Assembly: GCF_025457605.1 (NCBI RefSeq)
Contig: NZ_JAMZFY010000001.1
Span: 1,612,001 to 1,676,000, forward strand
Origin: Haloarcula laminariae
GTDB lineage: Archaea; Halobacteriota; Halobacteria; Halobacteriales; Haloarculaceae
DNA: 64,000 nucleotides
Reading direction: 5' to 3'
The notes below the pieces were generated by a model. The model did no database searches. It saw only the letters and a list, made by a program, of their open reading frames with translations, and was not told where the DNA came from. How positions within the stretch are numbered: the first letter of the stretch is position 1; each line of letters opens with the position of its first letter. The translations under genes were made by a program, and so were the position numbers. Below, in pieces: positions 25,249 to 33,882 of this stretch.

Positions 25249-26859
25249 TCAGCCTTCGCCGACCATCCGGTCTTCCTCGTCCCACTCGCGCTGGCGCAGT
25301 TCGTACTTCTGGATCTTTCCGGTGGCCGTCGTCGGGAGCGACTCGACGAACTCGACCTCGCTGACGGCTTTGTAGGTCGCCAGGTGTTCCCGGGTGAACG
25401 AGACCAGTTCGTCCCCGTCGGTCCCCGGCTCCTCGGGGTCGCCGGAGGCCGGGACGACGAAGGCCTTTGGCGTTTCGCCCCACTGGCTGCTGGGGGCCGG
25501 GACGACCGCGACCTCGGCGACTTCGTCGTGTTCGTACAGGGTGTCCTCCAGTTCGATGCTGGAGATGTTCTCCCCGCCGGAGATGATGATGTCCTTCTCG
25601 CGGTCCTGAATCGCGAGCATGCCCTTCTCGTTGACGACGGCGAGGTCGCTGGTGTGGAACCACCCCTCGCGCTTTTCGTTGAACGCTTTCTCCGTCACCT
25701 CGGGCTTCTCCCAGTAGCCTTCCATGACCTGGTTGCCACGGACGAGGATTTCGCCGATGGTCTCGTCGTCCCACGGGACCTCGTTGCCATCGTCGTCGAC
25801 GACTGCGATTTCGGTCCCCAGCGGCGCGATGCCCTGCCGCTTTTTGAGCGCGAAACGCTCGTCGCTGTCCTCGTCGATCAGGCGACGGGTCGCGGAGGTG
25901 CCGATGAGCGGGCCCGTCTCGGTCGCACCGTAGAGCTGGCGGAAGTGCCAGCCGAACGTTTCTTCGACGGTTCGGATGATGCTCTCCGGCGGCGCGGCGC
26001 CGGCGGCGGTGACTCGCATCGGGTTGTCGCCCTCGGTGGGGACGTCGTTTTCCTCGTAGTACTCGTCGAGCATGTTGAGCACCGTCGGCGCACAGCAGAG
26101 AAACGAGACGTCTTCCTGGACGATCTGCCGGAAGATATCTTCGGCGTCGACGCCGCGGGTACAGACGTGTTTCGAGCCCATGCCCGTGATGGCGTAGATG
26201 TGGCCCCAGCCGTTGACGTGGAACATCGGCAGCGTCCACAGATAGTTGTCGTCGTCGGTAATCTCGTGGTGAATCGTCACGAGCTGGGCGTGCAGCGACT
26301 CGGTGCGGTGGGTCCGCATGACTCCCTTCGGGTCGCCGGTCGTCCCGGAGGTGTAGTTGATCGTGATGACGTCGTCCTCGTCCATCTCGGGTCGCTCGAA
26401 GGTCCCGTCGGCCTCGACGAGTTCGTCGAAGTCCTCCCAGTCGCCCTCGACTTCGCTGGCGTCGTTCGTAACGAAGACCTCCGTCGGCACCTCGTCGCGG
26501 ACGGCCTCTATCTTCTCGGCGTACTCGTAGTCTGCGTAGATGGCGTCCACGCCGGCGTCTTCGAGGATGTACTCGAAGTCGTCCGGGACGAGACGGTAGT
26601 TCAGCGGCGTGTGGACCGCTCCGAGTTCCATGATGCCGTAGGCCGCTTCGAGGTGGTAATGCGTGTTCGGGTCGAGGACGGCGACGCGGTCGCCCTTCTC
26701 GATGCCCCGGTCCGAAAGCGCCGCGGCGAACCCGTCGACGCGAGCGCCCAGCTCGTCGTACGTGTACCGTTCGCCGGTCGTCGCGACGACCGCCTCCTCG
26801 TCGCCGTAGTGTCGCCGCGCCCGGTCGAGGAAGTCCGTCACCAGAAGTGGCTTCTTCAT
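25249..26859 (-). CDS. Acyl-CoA synthetase (AMP-forming, medium/long-chain type)
   Basis: A 536-aa ANL-superfamily ligase. The P-loop-like motif is INYTSGTTGDPKGVMRTH (about 178-195), then PMFHVNGWGHIY, QLYGATETGPL (A5-type), the hinge-region DREKDIIISGGENIS, and the terminal catalytic Lys in TATGKIQKYELRQ. It activates fatty or aryl acids with ATP to acyl-CoA. It is convergent with menB (19 bp apart), which suggests only positional, not functional, association with menaquinone synthesis; MenE is encoded separately. It has a strong own promoter. Confidence 0.9.
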   Translation of the reverse strand: MKKPLLVTDFLDRARRHYGDEEAVVATTGERYTYDELGARVDGFAAALSDRGIEKGDRVAVLDPNTHYHLEAAYGIMELGAVHTPLNYRLVPDDFEYILEDAGVDAIYADYEYAEKIEAVRDEVPTEVFVTNDASEVEGDWEDFDELVEADGTFERPEMDEDDVITINYTSGTTGDPKGVMRTHRTESLHAQLVTIHHEITDDDNYLWTLPMFHVNGWGHIYAITGMGSKHVCTRGVDAEDIFRQIVQEDVSFLCCAPTVLNMLDEYYEENDVPTEGDNPMRVTAAGAAPPESIIRTVEETFGWHFRQLYGATETGPLIGTSATRRLIDEDSDERFALKKRQGIAPLGTEIAVVDDDGNEVPWDDETIGEILVRGNQVMEGYWEKPEVTEKAFNEKREGWFHTSDLAVVNEKGMLAIQDREKDIIISGGENISSIELEDTLYEHDEVAEVAVVPAPSSQWGETPKAFVVPASGDPEEPGTDGDELVSFTREHLATYKAVSEVEFVESLPTTATGKIQKYELRQREWDEEDRMVGEG

Positions 26860-26882
26860 CGTGTGACCAGTACGATTAATAG

Positions 26883-26892
26883 TTATATATAA
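26883..26892 (-). promoter_or_regulatory. TATA box of the acyl-CoA synthetase gene
   Basis: The minus strand carries a TTATATATAA run, 24-33 nt before the ATG at 26859. It is the strongest TATA box in the window. Confidence 0.65.
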
Positions 26893-26967
26893 TCTTTGTA
26901 TTAATCTGCCATGTCGCCGCCCGCCCCGGATATCGAGGGGCGCCCGGCTCCCCGACGACCGGGCCCA

Positions 26968-28770
26968 TCAGGTCCGGGTCGTCGTCCCGGGCGGTACGTC
27001 CGCGAGCGGGAGCGTCAGTTTGACGACCGTCCCCGGGTCGGTGTCCGCGATGTCGAACGTCCCGCCGCTGTTGACCGCCATCCAGCGGATGAACCACAGG
27101 CCAAGCCCGGTGGTGTGCTGGAGGTCCGACTCGGTACCCTCGTTGAGCGCGGCCAGTTCGACCTCCGAGAGCCCCTCGCCGTCGTGGCTGACACGGACGA
27201 CTGCGCGGTCGTCGTCGGCCGCCATCGACACCGTGACCTCGACGGTGTCGCCGGCCTCCGCGGCCCGCTCCAGGAGCTCGGTCATCGCCAGTTCGAACGA
27301 GTTGTGGGCGATTGCCCACAGCGAGTCCGGTACGTCGACGGAGAACGTGGCGTTCTCGAACTCCATTCGCGTCTCAGCGACGGCGCGGATGGTCCGGTCG
27401 GCGATATCGATGGGGCCCGTCAGCTCGTCGCCTCCCGGGTCGACGGTGTCGGTGAACTTCCGCGCCGTCTCGGCCAGTTCCAGCAGGTCCTCGCCGGCCT
27501 GTTCGATAGTCGACGCCGCGTCGGTGACTCGCTCGTCCTCGCTGTGCCACTGTATCTGTTCGGCCTGTGCCAGCATCACCAGCAGCTTGTTCCGGAGGTT
27601 GTGTCGCAGGACGCGGTCGAGCACCGAAATCCGGGACTCGCGCTCCCGGTCCTCGGTGATGTCCCGGCTCACGCAGACGACGCCCTCGAACGTCTCTGTC
27701 GGCAACACGCCCACCGTGGTCTGGAACCGCCGCGGGCGCCCGTCCGCGTTCTCGACGACGGTCCCGACGCTCATCTGGTCGGTATCCGAATCGGCCAGGT
27801 TGAGGGCCGCCGCACTGAGCACCTCGGCGTGGTCGGTCCCGAACACGGACGAGACGTGTGCCCCCAGTATCTCGTCTTCCGGCCGCTCGGCGAACTTCTC
27901 CGTCGCGTCGTTCAGCAAGGTGAAGTGGAGCCGCTCGTCGAGCGCGTAGATTGGGTCCCCGGCCGCGGTGACTATCTCCTCGTACCGCCGGAGCAGCCGA
28001 GTCCGCTCGACGCGTTCGGTGACGTCCTCCTGGAAGCCGACGAAGTGGGTCGCCGTGTCCCCCTCGCCGTACACGGGCGATATCTCGAGGTCGTTCCAGA
28101 ACAGCTCGCCGTTCTTCCGGTAGTTCCGCAGCAGCACGCTCACCGGCCGTTGCTCGTCGATAGCGCGCCGGACCTCCCGGACGGGCTCGGTCTCGGTCCC
28201 GGGGCCCTGCAGAAACCGGCAGTTCCGACCGAGCACTTCCGACCGGTCGTAGCCCGTTATCTCGAGGAAGGCGTCGTTGACGTACCGGAGCTCCTGGTCG
28301 CCCCCGGCGTCCGCGATGGAGATGCCCGCCTTCGCGTCGTCCATCGCCCGGGCGAACAGCGCCAGCTGCTCGGACTGGGTTCGGGACCTGAGCAGCGCCG
28401 AGACCCGGTGACGGAACACCCGCTTCGAGGTGGGGACCGAGAGCACGTCGTCGATGTTGTCCCAGTAGGGCTCTGCGGCCTGTTCCGAGTCGTTCGGACC
28501 CAACACAAGGAGGACCGGGAGCCGGACCGAGCCGAGTTCGGCGCGTCGCTCCGCGATACTGTCGGCTATCGACGGGAACGTGGTCGTATCGGCGACACAG
28601 AGGTCGAACTTCGGGAGCGGCTCCGTCCCGTCGGCGGTCCTGACATCGAGTTCCGTCTCGCGCAGCTGCTCGGCCAGCAGCTCCCGGTCGCGGGGATTCG
28701 CGATACACAGCAGGACGCGGGGAGACTTGTTGCGGAGAGGGCCCCCTCCCGGAAACGACGCGTCGATCAT
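26968..28770 (-). CDS. LOV-domain histidine kinase-like photoreceptor
   Basis: A 600-aa soluble protein. Residues about 15-130 form a receiver-like fold without the phospho-Asp pattern. A LOV domain follows (about 140-255) with GRNCRFLQGP (adduct Cys184), flavin contacts Asn216 (NYRKNG), Asn226 (FWND) and Gln247 (VGFQED). A second PAS spans about 262-375. The H-box has His390 (LRHNLRNKL). In the HATPase domain the N-box reads ELLERAAEAG, with Arg502 where Asn binds Mg, while the G2 box (TTGLGLW) is intact. So light sensing looks functional but autokinase activity is doubtful. It overlaps the KaiC gene by one stop-start unit and is co-transcribed with it. Confidence 0.88.
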   Translation of the reverse strand: MIDASFPGGGPLRNKSPRVLLCIANPRDRELLAEQLRETELDVRTADGTEPLPKFDLCVADTTTFPSIADSIAERRAELGSVRLPVLLVLGPNDSEQAAEPYWDNIDDVLSVPTSKRVFRHRVSALLRSRTQSEQLALFARAMDDAKAGISIADAGGDQELRYVNDAFLEITGYDRSEVLGRNCRFLQGPGTETEPVREVRRAIDEQRPVSVLLRNYRKNGELFWNDLEISPVYGEGDTATHFVGFQEDVTERVERTRLLRRYEEIVTAAGDPIYALDERLHFTLLNDATEKFAERPEDEILGAHVSSVFGTDHAEVLSAAALNLADSDTDQMSVGTVVENADGRPRRFQTTVGVLPTETFEGVVCVSRDITEDRERESRISVLDRVLRHNLRNKLLVMLAQAEQIQWHSEDERVTDAASTIEQAGEDLLELAETARKFTDTVDPGGDELTGPIDIADRTIRAVAETRMEFENATFSVDVPDSLWAIAHNSFELAMTELLERAAEAGDTVEVTVSMAADDDRAVVRVSHDGEGLSEVELAALNEGTESDLQHTTGLGLWFIRWMAVNSGGTFDIADTDPGTVVKLTLPLADVPPGTTTRT

Positions 28771-30224
28771 CAGTCGGGTTGCCGTGTCGGCGTTCCCGTC
28801 AGCACCCCTCTGAGGTCCGAGAGCGCCTCCCCGATGTGGATGCCGTCGTCGGTGATACGGAACGCGCGCAGCGTCGACTCGAAGTCGCCGAACCGCTTTT
28901 TCAGCACGCCGATGGCCTTCCGTATCTCGCCGCCGACCTCGATGTAGCGGATGAACACCACGTTGTCAGCGAGATAGCTGACCCGGGAGTCCGAGGCCTG
29001 AAAGGTGCCCGTGACCGACGAGAGCTCGTCGGTCAGCGCCACGGTGACGCCCATGTTCCGGAGGTAGCGACAGAGCGCGTGCAGCTCCTGTCGGAGTTCG
29101 GTGTCCGGGTTCCCCAGCGCGAGCTGGTAGCCCGCCGTCCCGTCGAGGAGGACGAACTCGACGCCGCGCTCCTCGACGGCGAGCCGGACCTGATGGGCGA
29201 ACTCGTCCGCGGAGATGCTCAGCGGCTCGACCTCGTGTACCTCGAAGTGGCCCTCCTCGCGCAGCTCGCTGACGCCCATCCCGATGGCGTCCGACCGGTG
29301 GCTGAAACTGTGCTCGGACTCCTCGAACAGGTACGCCGCCACCTTCTCGCCCCGGCGGGCGCTCGCCCGGGCCAGCGCGGTCCCGGTCGTCGACTTGCCG
29401 ACCCCGCTCGGCCCGCTGAGGAGGGTGACGCTCCCCCGTTCGATACCGCCGCCGAGCAGGCCGTCGAGCGCGTCGATGTCGGTCGAGAGGGACTCGTACT
29501 CGAAGGGCCGGTCGTGGTCCTCCGGGACCAGGCTCGGGAACACGGAGATACCCCGGCCGCCGTCGATGCGGATGCCGTGGGCCCCGCTGTGAAAGCCCGA
29601 CCCGCGGAACTTCTCGACTTCGAGTTCGCGGCCCCGCTCGGTCCGCCGCATCGTTATCGAGCCGTCGGCGAGGTACTGTAGGTCCTCGTCGGACTGCTCA
29701 GCGGTCGACTGCGTGGTAAACAGCGTCGTTATCCCGCGCTCTTTCAGGTAGCTCATCAGCGACGCGGCGGTGCGCTTGAACTGGTACTCGTCGGGCGTGA
29801 GATGGCGCAGGAGCGTCAGGGGGTCGATGAACACCCGGTCGGGTTCGTGGTTCTCGATGGCGTCGCTGATTCGGGAGACGATGTCGCTCCCCTCCACTTC
29901 GCTCGGGCCGAACACCGTGTAGTTGCCGTCGTCCATGAACTGCGTCGCGGAGGGGCTCATGTCCTCGATGACGACGTCGTCGAGGTCGAACCCCAGGGCC
30001 GCCGCGTTCGTCGCGATATCCTTCGCCGTCTCCTCGAACGCGAAGTACAGGGCCGTCTCGCCGGCCGCCGCGCCGGCGCTCAGAAAGTGATAGCCCACTA
30101 TCGTCTTGCCGGTTCCCGAGTCGCCCCGGATGGTGTAGCTCCGCTCGTCGATGAACCCGCCCTGAAGAATCGCGTCCAGCCCGGCGAGACCCGAGGAGAT
30201 ACGGGTACTTTCTCGCGAACTCAT
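28770..30224 (-). CDS. Double-domain KaiC-like RecA-superfamily ATPase
   Basis: A 484-aa protein with two KaiC domains. The first has Walker A GDSGTGKT (34-41), the catalytic Glu pair in FAFEET and Walker B VFIDPL. The second has GPSGVGKS (271-278), YLFEES and VLLDGT. Both sites therefore look active. The C-terminal KaiC tail with the Ser/Thr phosphorylation sites was not identified. Haloarchaeal KaiC homologues (Cir proteins) are known to show light-cycle-dependent expression. This one is upstream in an operon with the LOV protein. Confidence 0.88.
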   Translation of the reverse strand: MSSRESTRISSGLAGLDAILQGGFIDERSYTIRGDSGTGKTIVGYHFLSAGAAAGETALYFAFEETAKDIATNAAALGFDLDDVVIEDMSPSATQFMDDGNYTVFGPSEVEGSDIVSRISDAIENHEPDRVFIDPLTLLRHLTPDEYQFKRTAASLMSYLKERGITTLFTTQSTAEQSDEDLQYLADGSITMRRTERGRELEVEKFRGSGFHSGAHGIRIDGGRGISVFPSLVPEDHDRPFEYESLSTDIDALDGLLGGGIERGSVTLLSGPSGVGKSTTGTALARASARRGEKVAAYLFEESEHSFSHRSDAIGMGVSELREEGHFEVHEVEPLSISADEFAHQVRLAVEERGVEFVLLDGTAGYQLALGNPDTELRQELHALCRYLRNMGVTVALTDELSSVTGTFQASDSRVSYLADNVVFIRYIEVGGEIRKAIGVLKKRFGDFESTLRAFRITDDGIHIGEALSDLRGVLTGTPTRQPD

Positions 30225-30260
30225 ACCGTCCCTTTCGGAGGATACGGGAAAAGTGTAATC

Positions 30261-30270
30261 ATTATATCAC
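30261..30270 (-). promoter_or_regulatory. Promoter of the KaiC-LOV operon
   Basis: GTGATATAAT on the minus strand lies 37-46 nt before the ATG at 30224. Confidence 0.5.
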
Positions 30271-30360
30271 TGCCTTTCCCGGCGAATTTATCCCCGGGAC
30301 TACGGAACCTCCCCGGGGCGAACCGTAGTCGCTTTGTGGCGAGGACCCCAAATCCGCGCA

Positions 30361-31320
30361 ATGAGTACCGCGACGCCGGACATCTCGAAACGCAAGGCGT
30401 GGCTCATGGCCGCGAGGCCACAGACGCTCCCCGCCGGCGCCGCGCCGGTGGTCGTCGGCGCCGGGCTCGCCGTCCACGCGGACGTCTTCGAACCGCTCGT
30501 GGCGCTCGCGGCGCTGGTCGGGGCCTTGCTCATACAGGTCGGAACGAACTTCGCGAACGACTACTACGACGCGGTCAAGGGCGCCGACACGGACGAACGC
30601 GAGGGGTTCACCCGCGTGACGGCCGGGGGGCTCATCGAGCCCGCGTCGGTCAAGCGGGCGATGGTCCTGACCTACGCGCTCGCCGTCGCCGTCGGCGTCG
30701 CGCTGGTGGCTATCGGCGGCGTCCCCATCGTCGTCGTCGGCCTCTCGGGCATCGCCGCGGGCGTCCTCTACACCGGAGGGCCGTTCCCCTACGGCTACCG
30801 CGGCCTGGGTGACCTCTTCGTCTTCGTCTACTTCGGGCTGGTCGCCGTCACCGGCACCTACTACGTCCAGGCCGTGGCGAGCATGCCCGCCGTCGGTGCG
30901 TTCCCGACGACGCTCCCCGCCGGGTCGGTCCCGGTCGACGCCGTGGTCGCCAGCCTCCCGGCCGCGGGGCTCTCGACGGCCATCCTCGTCGTCAACAACG
31001 TCCGGGACCGCGAGACGGACATGGCCGCGGGCAAGAAGACCCTCGTCGTGTATCTGGGCTACGGACCGAGCCGCGTGCAATACCTCGTCCTCGTCGGCAT
31101 GGCCTACGTGGTTCCGGTCCTGTTCGCGCTGGACCCGCGCTACGGCCTGCCGGCGCTGGCGCCGCTGCTGACGCTCCCCCTCGCTGTGGGGACGAGCAGG
31201 ACCGTCCTCACCCGGACCGACGGCGAGGCGCTGAACCCCGCCCTCGAACGGGTCGGCCAGACGCTCTTTGCCCACTCACTGCTCTTTGCCGCGGGGCTGG
31301 CGCTCCCGACACTGCTATGA
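30361..31320 (+). CDS. menA: 1,4-Dihydroxy-2-naphthoate polyprenyltransferase MenA
   Basis: A 319-aa UbiA-family membrane enzyme with eight or nine helices. The prenyl-diphosphate binding motifs are [16 protein letters not shown] (first DxxxD type) and [16 protein letters not shown] (second). [18 protein letters not shown] is typical of MenA. It attaches the isoprenoid tail to dihydroxynaphthoate at the membrane. Its stop overlaps menC by ATGA. The ATG at 30361 follows a 136-bp gap from the divergent KaiC gene. Confidence 0.93.
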   Translation: MSTATPDISKRKAWLMAARPQTLPAGAAPVVVGAGLAVHADVFEPLVALAALVGALLIQVGTNFANDYYDAVKGADTDEREGFTRVTAGGLIEPASVKRAMVLTYALAVAVGVALVAIGGVPIVVVGLSGIAAGVLYTGGPFPYGYRGLGDLFVFVYFGLVAVTGTYYVQAVASMPAVGAFPTTLPAGSVPVDAVVASLPAAGLSTAILVVNNVRDRETDMAAGKKTLVVYLGYGPSRVQYLVLVGMAYVVPVLFALDPRYGLPALAPLLTLPLAVGTSRTVLTRTDGEALNPALERVGQTLFAHSLLFAAGLALPTLL

Positions 31321-32360
31321 ACACCGCGCCGTTCTCGCTCCCCCTTTCGAGCCCGCTCGCGACGGCTAGCGGGACCATCGAGGCCCGTGAGGGGGTCGTC
31401 GTCCGCTACGACCACCGCGGCGAGACCGGCGTCGGCGAGGCGACGCCGCTGCCCGGCTGGACCGAATCGCTGAGCGACTGCCAGGCCGCGCTCGACACCG
31501 CCGCGGACGCCGACCGCCGGGGCGGCCACACCGCCGCGATGCTGGAACTCGCGGCCGACAGCGTCCCCGCGGCGCGCCACGGCTTCGCGACGGCGCTGCT
31601 CGACGCCGACGCGCGGGCCGACGACGTCCCGCTCTACCGGTGGTTCGACGCCGACCGTCGCTGTGAGAGCGTCCCGGTCAACGCCACTGTGGGCGACAGC
31701 GACCCCGACGCGACCGCCGAGGCGGTCGCCCGGGCGGTCGGGAGCGGCTTCGACTGCTGCAAGCTGAAAGTCGGCGCCCGCTCGGTCGACGAGGATATCG
31801 AGCGGCTCCGCGCCGTCCGCGAGCGCGTCGGCGACGTGGCGCTACGGGCGGACGCCAACGGCGCGTGGACCCGCGACCAGGCGGCCCGGGCGTTCGAGGC
31901 CTTCGCCGACCTCGGCGTCGACTACGTCGAACAGCCGCTCCCGGCCGACGACCTGGCCGGTCACGCCGACCTGCGGGGCGGTCCGGTCGGCGTCGCGCTG
32001 GACGAGTCCCTCATCGACGCGCGGGCGGATGCGGTGCTCTCGGCGGACGCCGCCGACGTGCTGATACTGAAACCGATGGTGGTCGGCGGGCCGGGCAACG
32101 CCCACACGCTCGCGCTTCGGGCCCGCGACCGGGGCGTAGAGCCGGTGGTGACGACCACCGTCGACGGCGTCGTCGCCCGGCTGGCGGCGCTGCACGTCGC
32201 CGCCGCGGTCCCCGATATCGGCGCCTGCGGGCTGGCGACGGGCGACCGGCTGGCGCGGGACCTCGCGCCGGACCCTGCGACGGTGACTGACGGCGAGATG
32301 ACCGTCCCCCAGGGGGACGGACTCGGTATCGACCCCTCGGAGGTGACGCCGGATGCGTGA
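31317..32360 (+). CDS. menC: o-Succinylbenzoate synthase MenC
   Basis: A 347-aa enolase-superfamily enzyme. The KxK catalytic motif is CKLKVG (about 142-147) and metal ligands follow in RADANGAW, YVEQPL and ALDESL. It dehydrates SHCHC to o-succinylbenzoate. It sits between menA and menE with overlaps on both sides (the menE ATG is eight bases inside the end), so this is a tight menA-C-E operon. It is longer than bacterial MenC because of the N-terminal capping domain. Confidence 0.92.
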   Translation: MNTAPFSLPLSSPLATASGTIEAREGVVVRYDHRGETGVGEATPLPGWTESLSDCQAALDTAADADRRGGHTAAMLELAADSVPAARHGFATALLDADARADDVPLYRWFDADRRCESVPVNATVGDSDPDATAEAVARAVGSGFDCCKLKVGARSVDEDIERLRAVRERVGDVALRADANGAWTRDQAARAFEAFADLGVDYVEQPLPADDLAGHADLRGGPVGVALDESLIDARADAVLSADAADVLILKPMVVGGPGNAHTLALRARDRGVEPVVTTTVDGVVARLAALHVAAAVPDIGACGLATGDRLARDLAPDPATVTDGEMTVPQGDGLGIDPSEVTPDA

Positions 32361-33840
32361 GCCGGTCGAGTGGCCGACGCGGGACCCCCTCACCCACCGC
32401 GCGGCGACGACGCCCGAGCGGACCGCCGTCGTGGACGCAGACCGCGACACGGACCGGCGCTACCGCGAACTCGATGCCGCCGTCGACCGCGTCGCGGCGG
32501 CGTTCGACGCCCACACTCCGGGGGCGGGCGGCCGCGTCGCGGCGCTGGTCGACACCCGGCCCGCGGTCGCCGAGTTGCTGTACGGGGCGATGCGGACCGG
32601 ACGGACGTTCGCGCCGCTGAACGTCGACCTGGACGCCGACACGCTCCGGGACCAAGTCGACGCGCTCGGCGCCGACCTGCTGGTCTGTGAGCGCGATACC
32701 GAACCGCTGGCGACGGCGGTCGCCGACTGCCCCGTCGTCTCCGTCGACGAGCCCACAAGCGGGGCCGACGGGCCGCTGGCGGACGCGGTGCCGGCCCCGG
32801 ACGTGACGCCGGCCGAGCTATCGCGGGACGACACCGCGCTGATTCTGTTCACCTCCGGGACGACGAGCGACCCGAAGGGCGTCCGCCTCACGCTGGGGAA
32901 CCTCGTCGCGAGCGCGACGGCGTCGGCGTTCCGGCTGGGCGTCGTCCCCGGGGACCGGTGGCTGGTCTGTCTGCCGACCTACCACATGGGCGGGCTGGCA
33001 CCGTTCGTCCGCTGTGTGCTGTACGGCAGTACCGCCGTCGTCCAGCGGGAGTTCGACCCGGCGGCGACGGCCGAGGCGATGGCCGAGCGGAGCGTGACGG
33101 GCGTCTCGCTCGTCCCGACGATGTGCAAGCGGCTGCTCGATGCGGGCTGGGAACCGACCGACGCCCTCCGCTTTGTCCTGCTGGGCGGCGGGCCGGCGTC
33201 CGCCGACCTCGTCGACCGCTGTGAGCGGCGGGGCGTGCCGGTCTGCCCGACCTACGGGATGACCGAGACTTCCTCGCAGATTGCGACGGCGCTGCCCGGG
33301 ACGGCGTTCGCACACGGCGGGACCGTCGGCCAGCCGCTGGTCAACACGACCGTGACCGTCCTCGCAGACGGCGAGCCGGCCGAGCCGGGCCAGCGGGGCG
33401 AACTCGTCGTCTCGGGCCCGACGGTGACGCCGGGGTATCTGGACGACGGCGAGACCGCGGCGGCGTTCAGCGACCGGGGCTTTCACACCGGCGACCTAGG
33501 CTACCGCGACGGCGACGGGCACCTCTGGGTCGTCGGCCGCGCGGACGACCGAATCGTCACCGGCGGCGAGAACGTCGACGCGGGGGCGGTCGCCGCGGCG
33601 ATTCGGGACTGTCCCGGCGTCGAGGACGCTGCGGTGGTCGGCCTCCCCGACGAGGAGTGGGGCCAGCGAGTCGCCGCGCTGGTCGCCGGCGAGACCGACG
33701 CCGAGACCGTCCTGGACCACTGCCGGGCCGAACTCGCCCGCTACGAGGTTCCGAAGACGGTGCAGGTCGTCGACGTACTGCCGCGGACGCCGTCGGGGAC
33801 GGTCGACCGCGAGGCCGTCCGTCGGCGGTTGGCGGCGTAG
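32353..33840 (+). CDS. menE: o-Succinylbenzoate-CoA ligase MenE
   Basis: A 495-aa ANL ligase. Motifs in order: LILFTSGTTSDPKGVRLTL (about 156-174), PTYHMGGLAPFVRC, PTYGMTETSSQI, HTGDLGYRDGDGHLWVVGRADDRI and the catalytic Lys near DVLPRTPSGTVDREAV. In the latter the usual Lys is replaced by Val: the canonical P(R/K)TxxGKxxR reads PRTPSGTVDR here, so the adenylation half may differ. Placed after menC in operon, so MenE by context. Confidence 0.88.
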   Translation: MREPVEWPTRDPLTHRAATTPERTAVVDADRDTDRRYRELDAAVDRVAAAFDAHTPGAGGRVAALVDTRPAVAELLYGAMRTGRTFAPLNVDLDADTLRDQVDALGADLLVCERDTEPLATAVADCPVVSVDEPTSGADGPLADAVPAPDVTPAELSRDDTALILFTSGTTSDPKGVRLTLGNLVASATASAFRLGVVPGDRWLVCLPTYHMGGLAPFVRCVLYGSTAVVQREFDPAATAEAMAERSVTGVSLVPTMCKRLLDAGWEPTDALRFVLLGGGPASADLVDRCERRGVPVCPTYGMTETSSQIATALPGTAFAHGGTVGQPLVNTTVTVLADGEPAEPGQRGELVVSGPTVTPGYLDDGETAAAFSDRGFHTGDLGYRDGDGHLWVVGRADDRIVTGGENVDAGAVAAAIRDCPGVEDAAVVGLPDEEWGQRVAALVAGETDAETVLDHCRAELARYEVPKTVQVVDVLPRTPSGTVDREAVRRRLAA

Positions 33841-33882
33841 GGCGGGAAAGCCGTTTTCACCGCCGAGCGCCAACGAGCGCCC

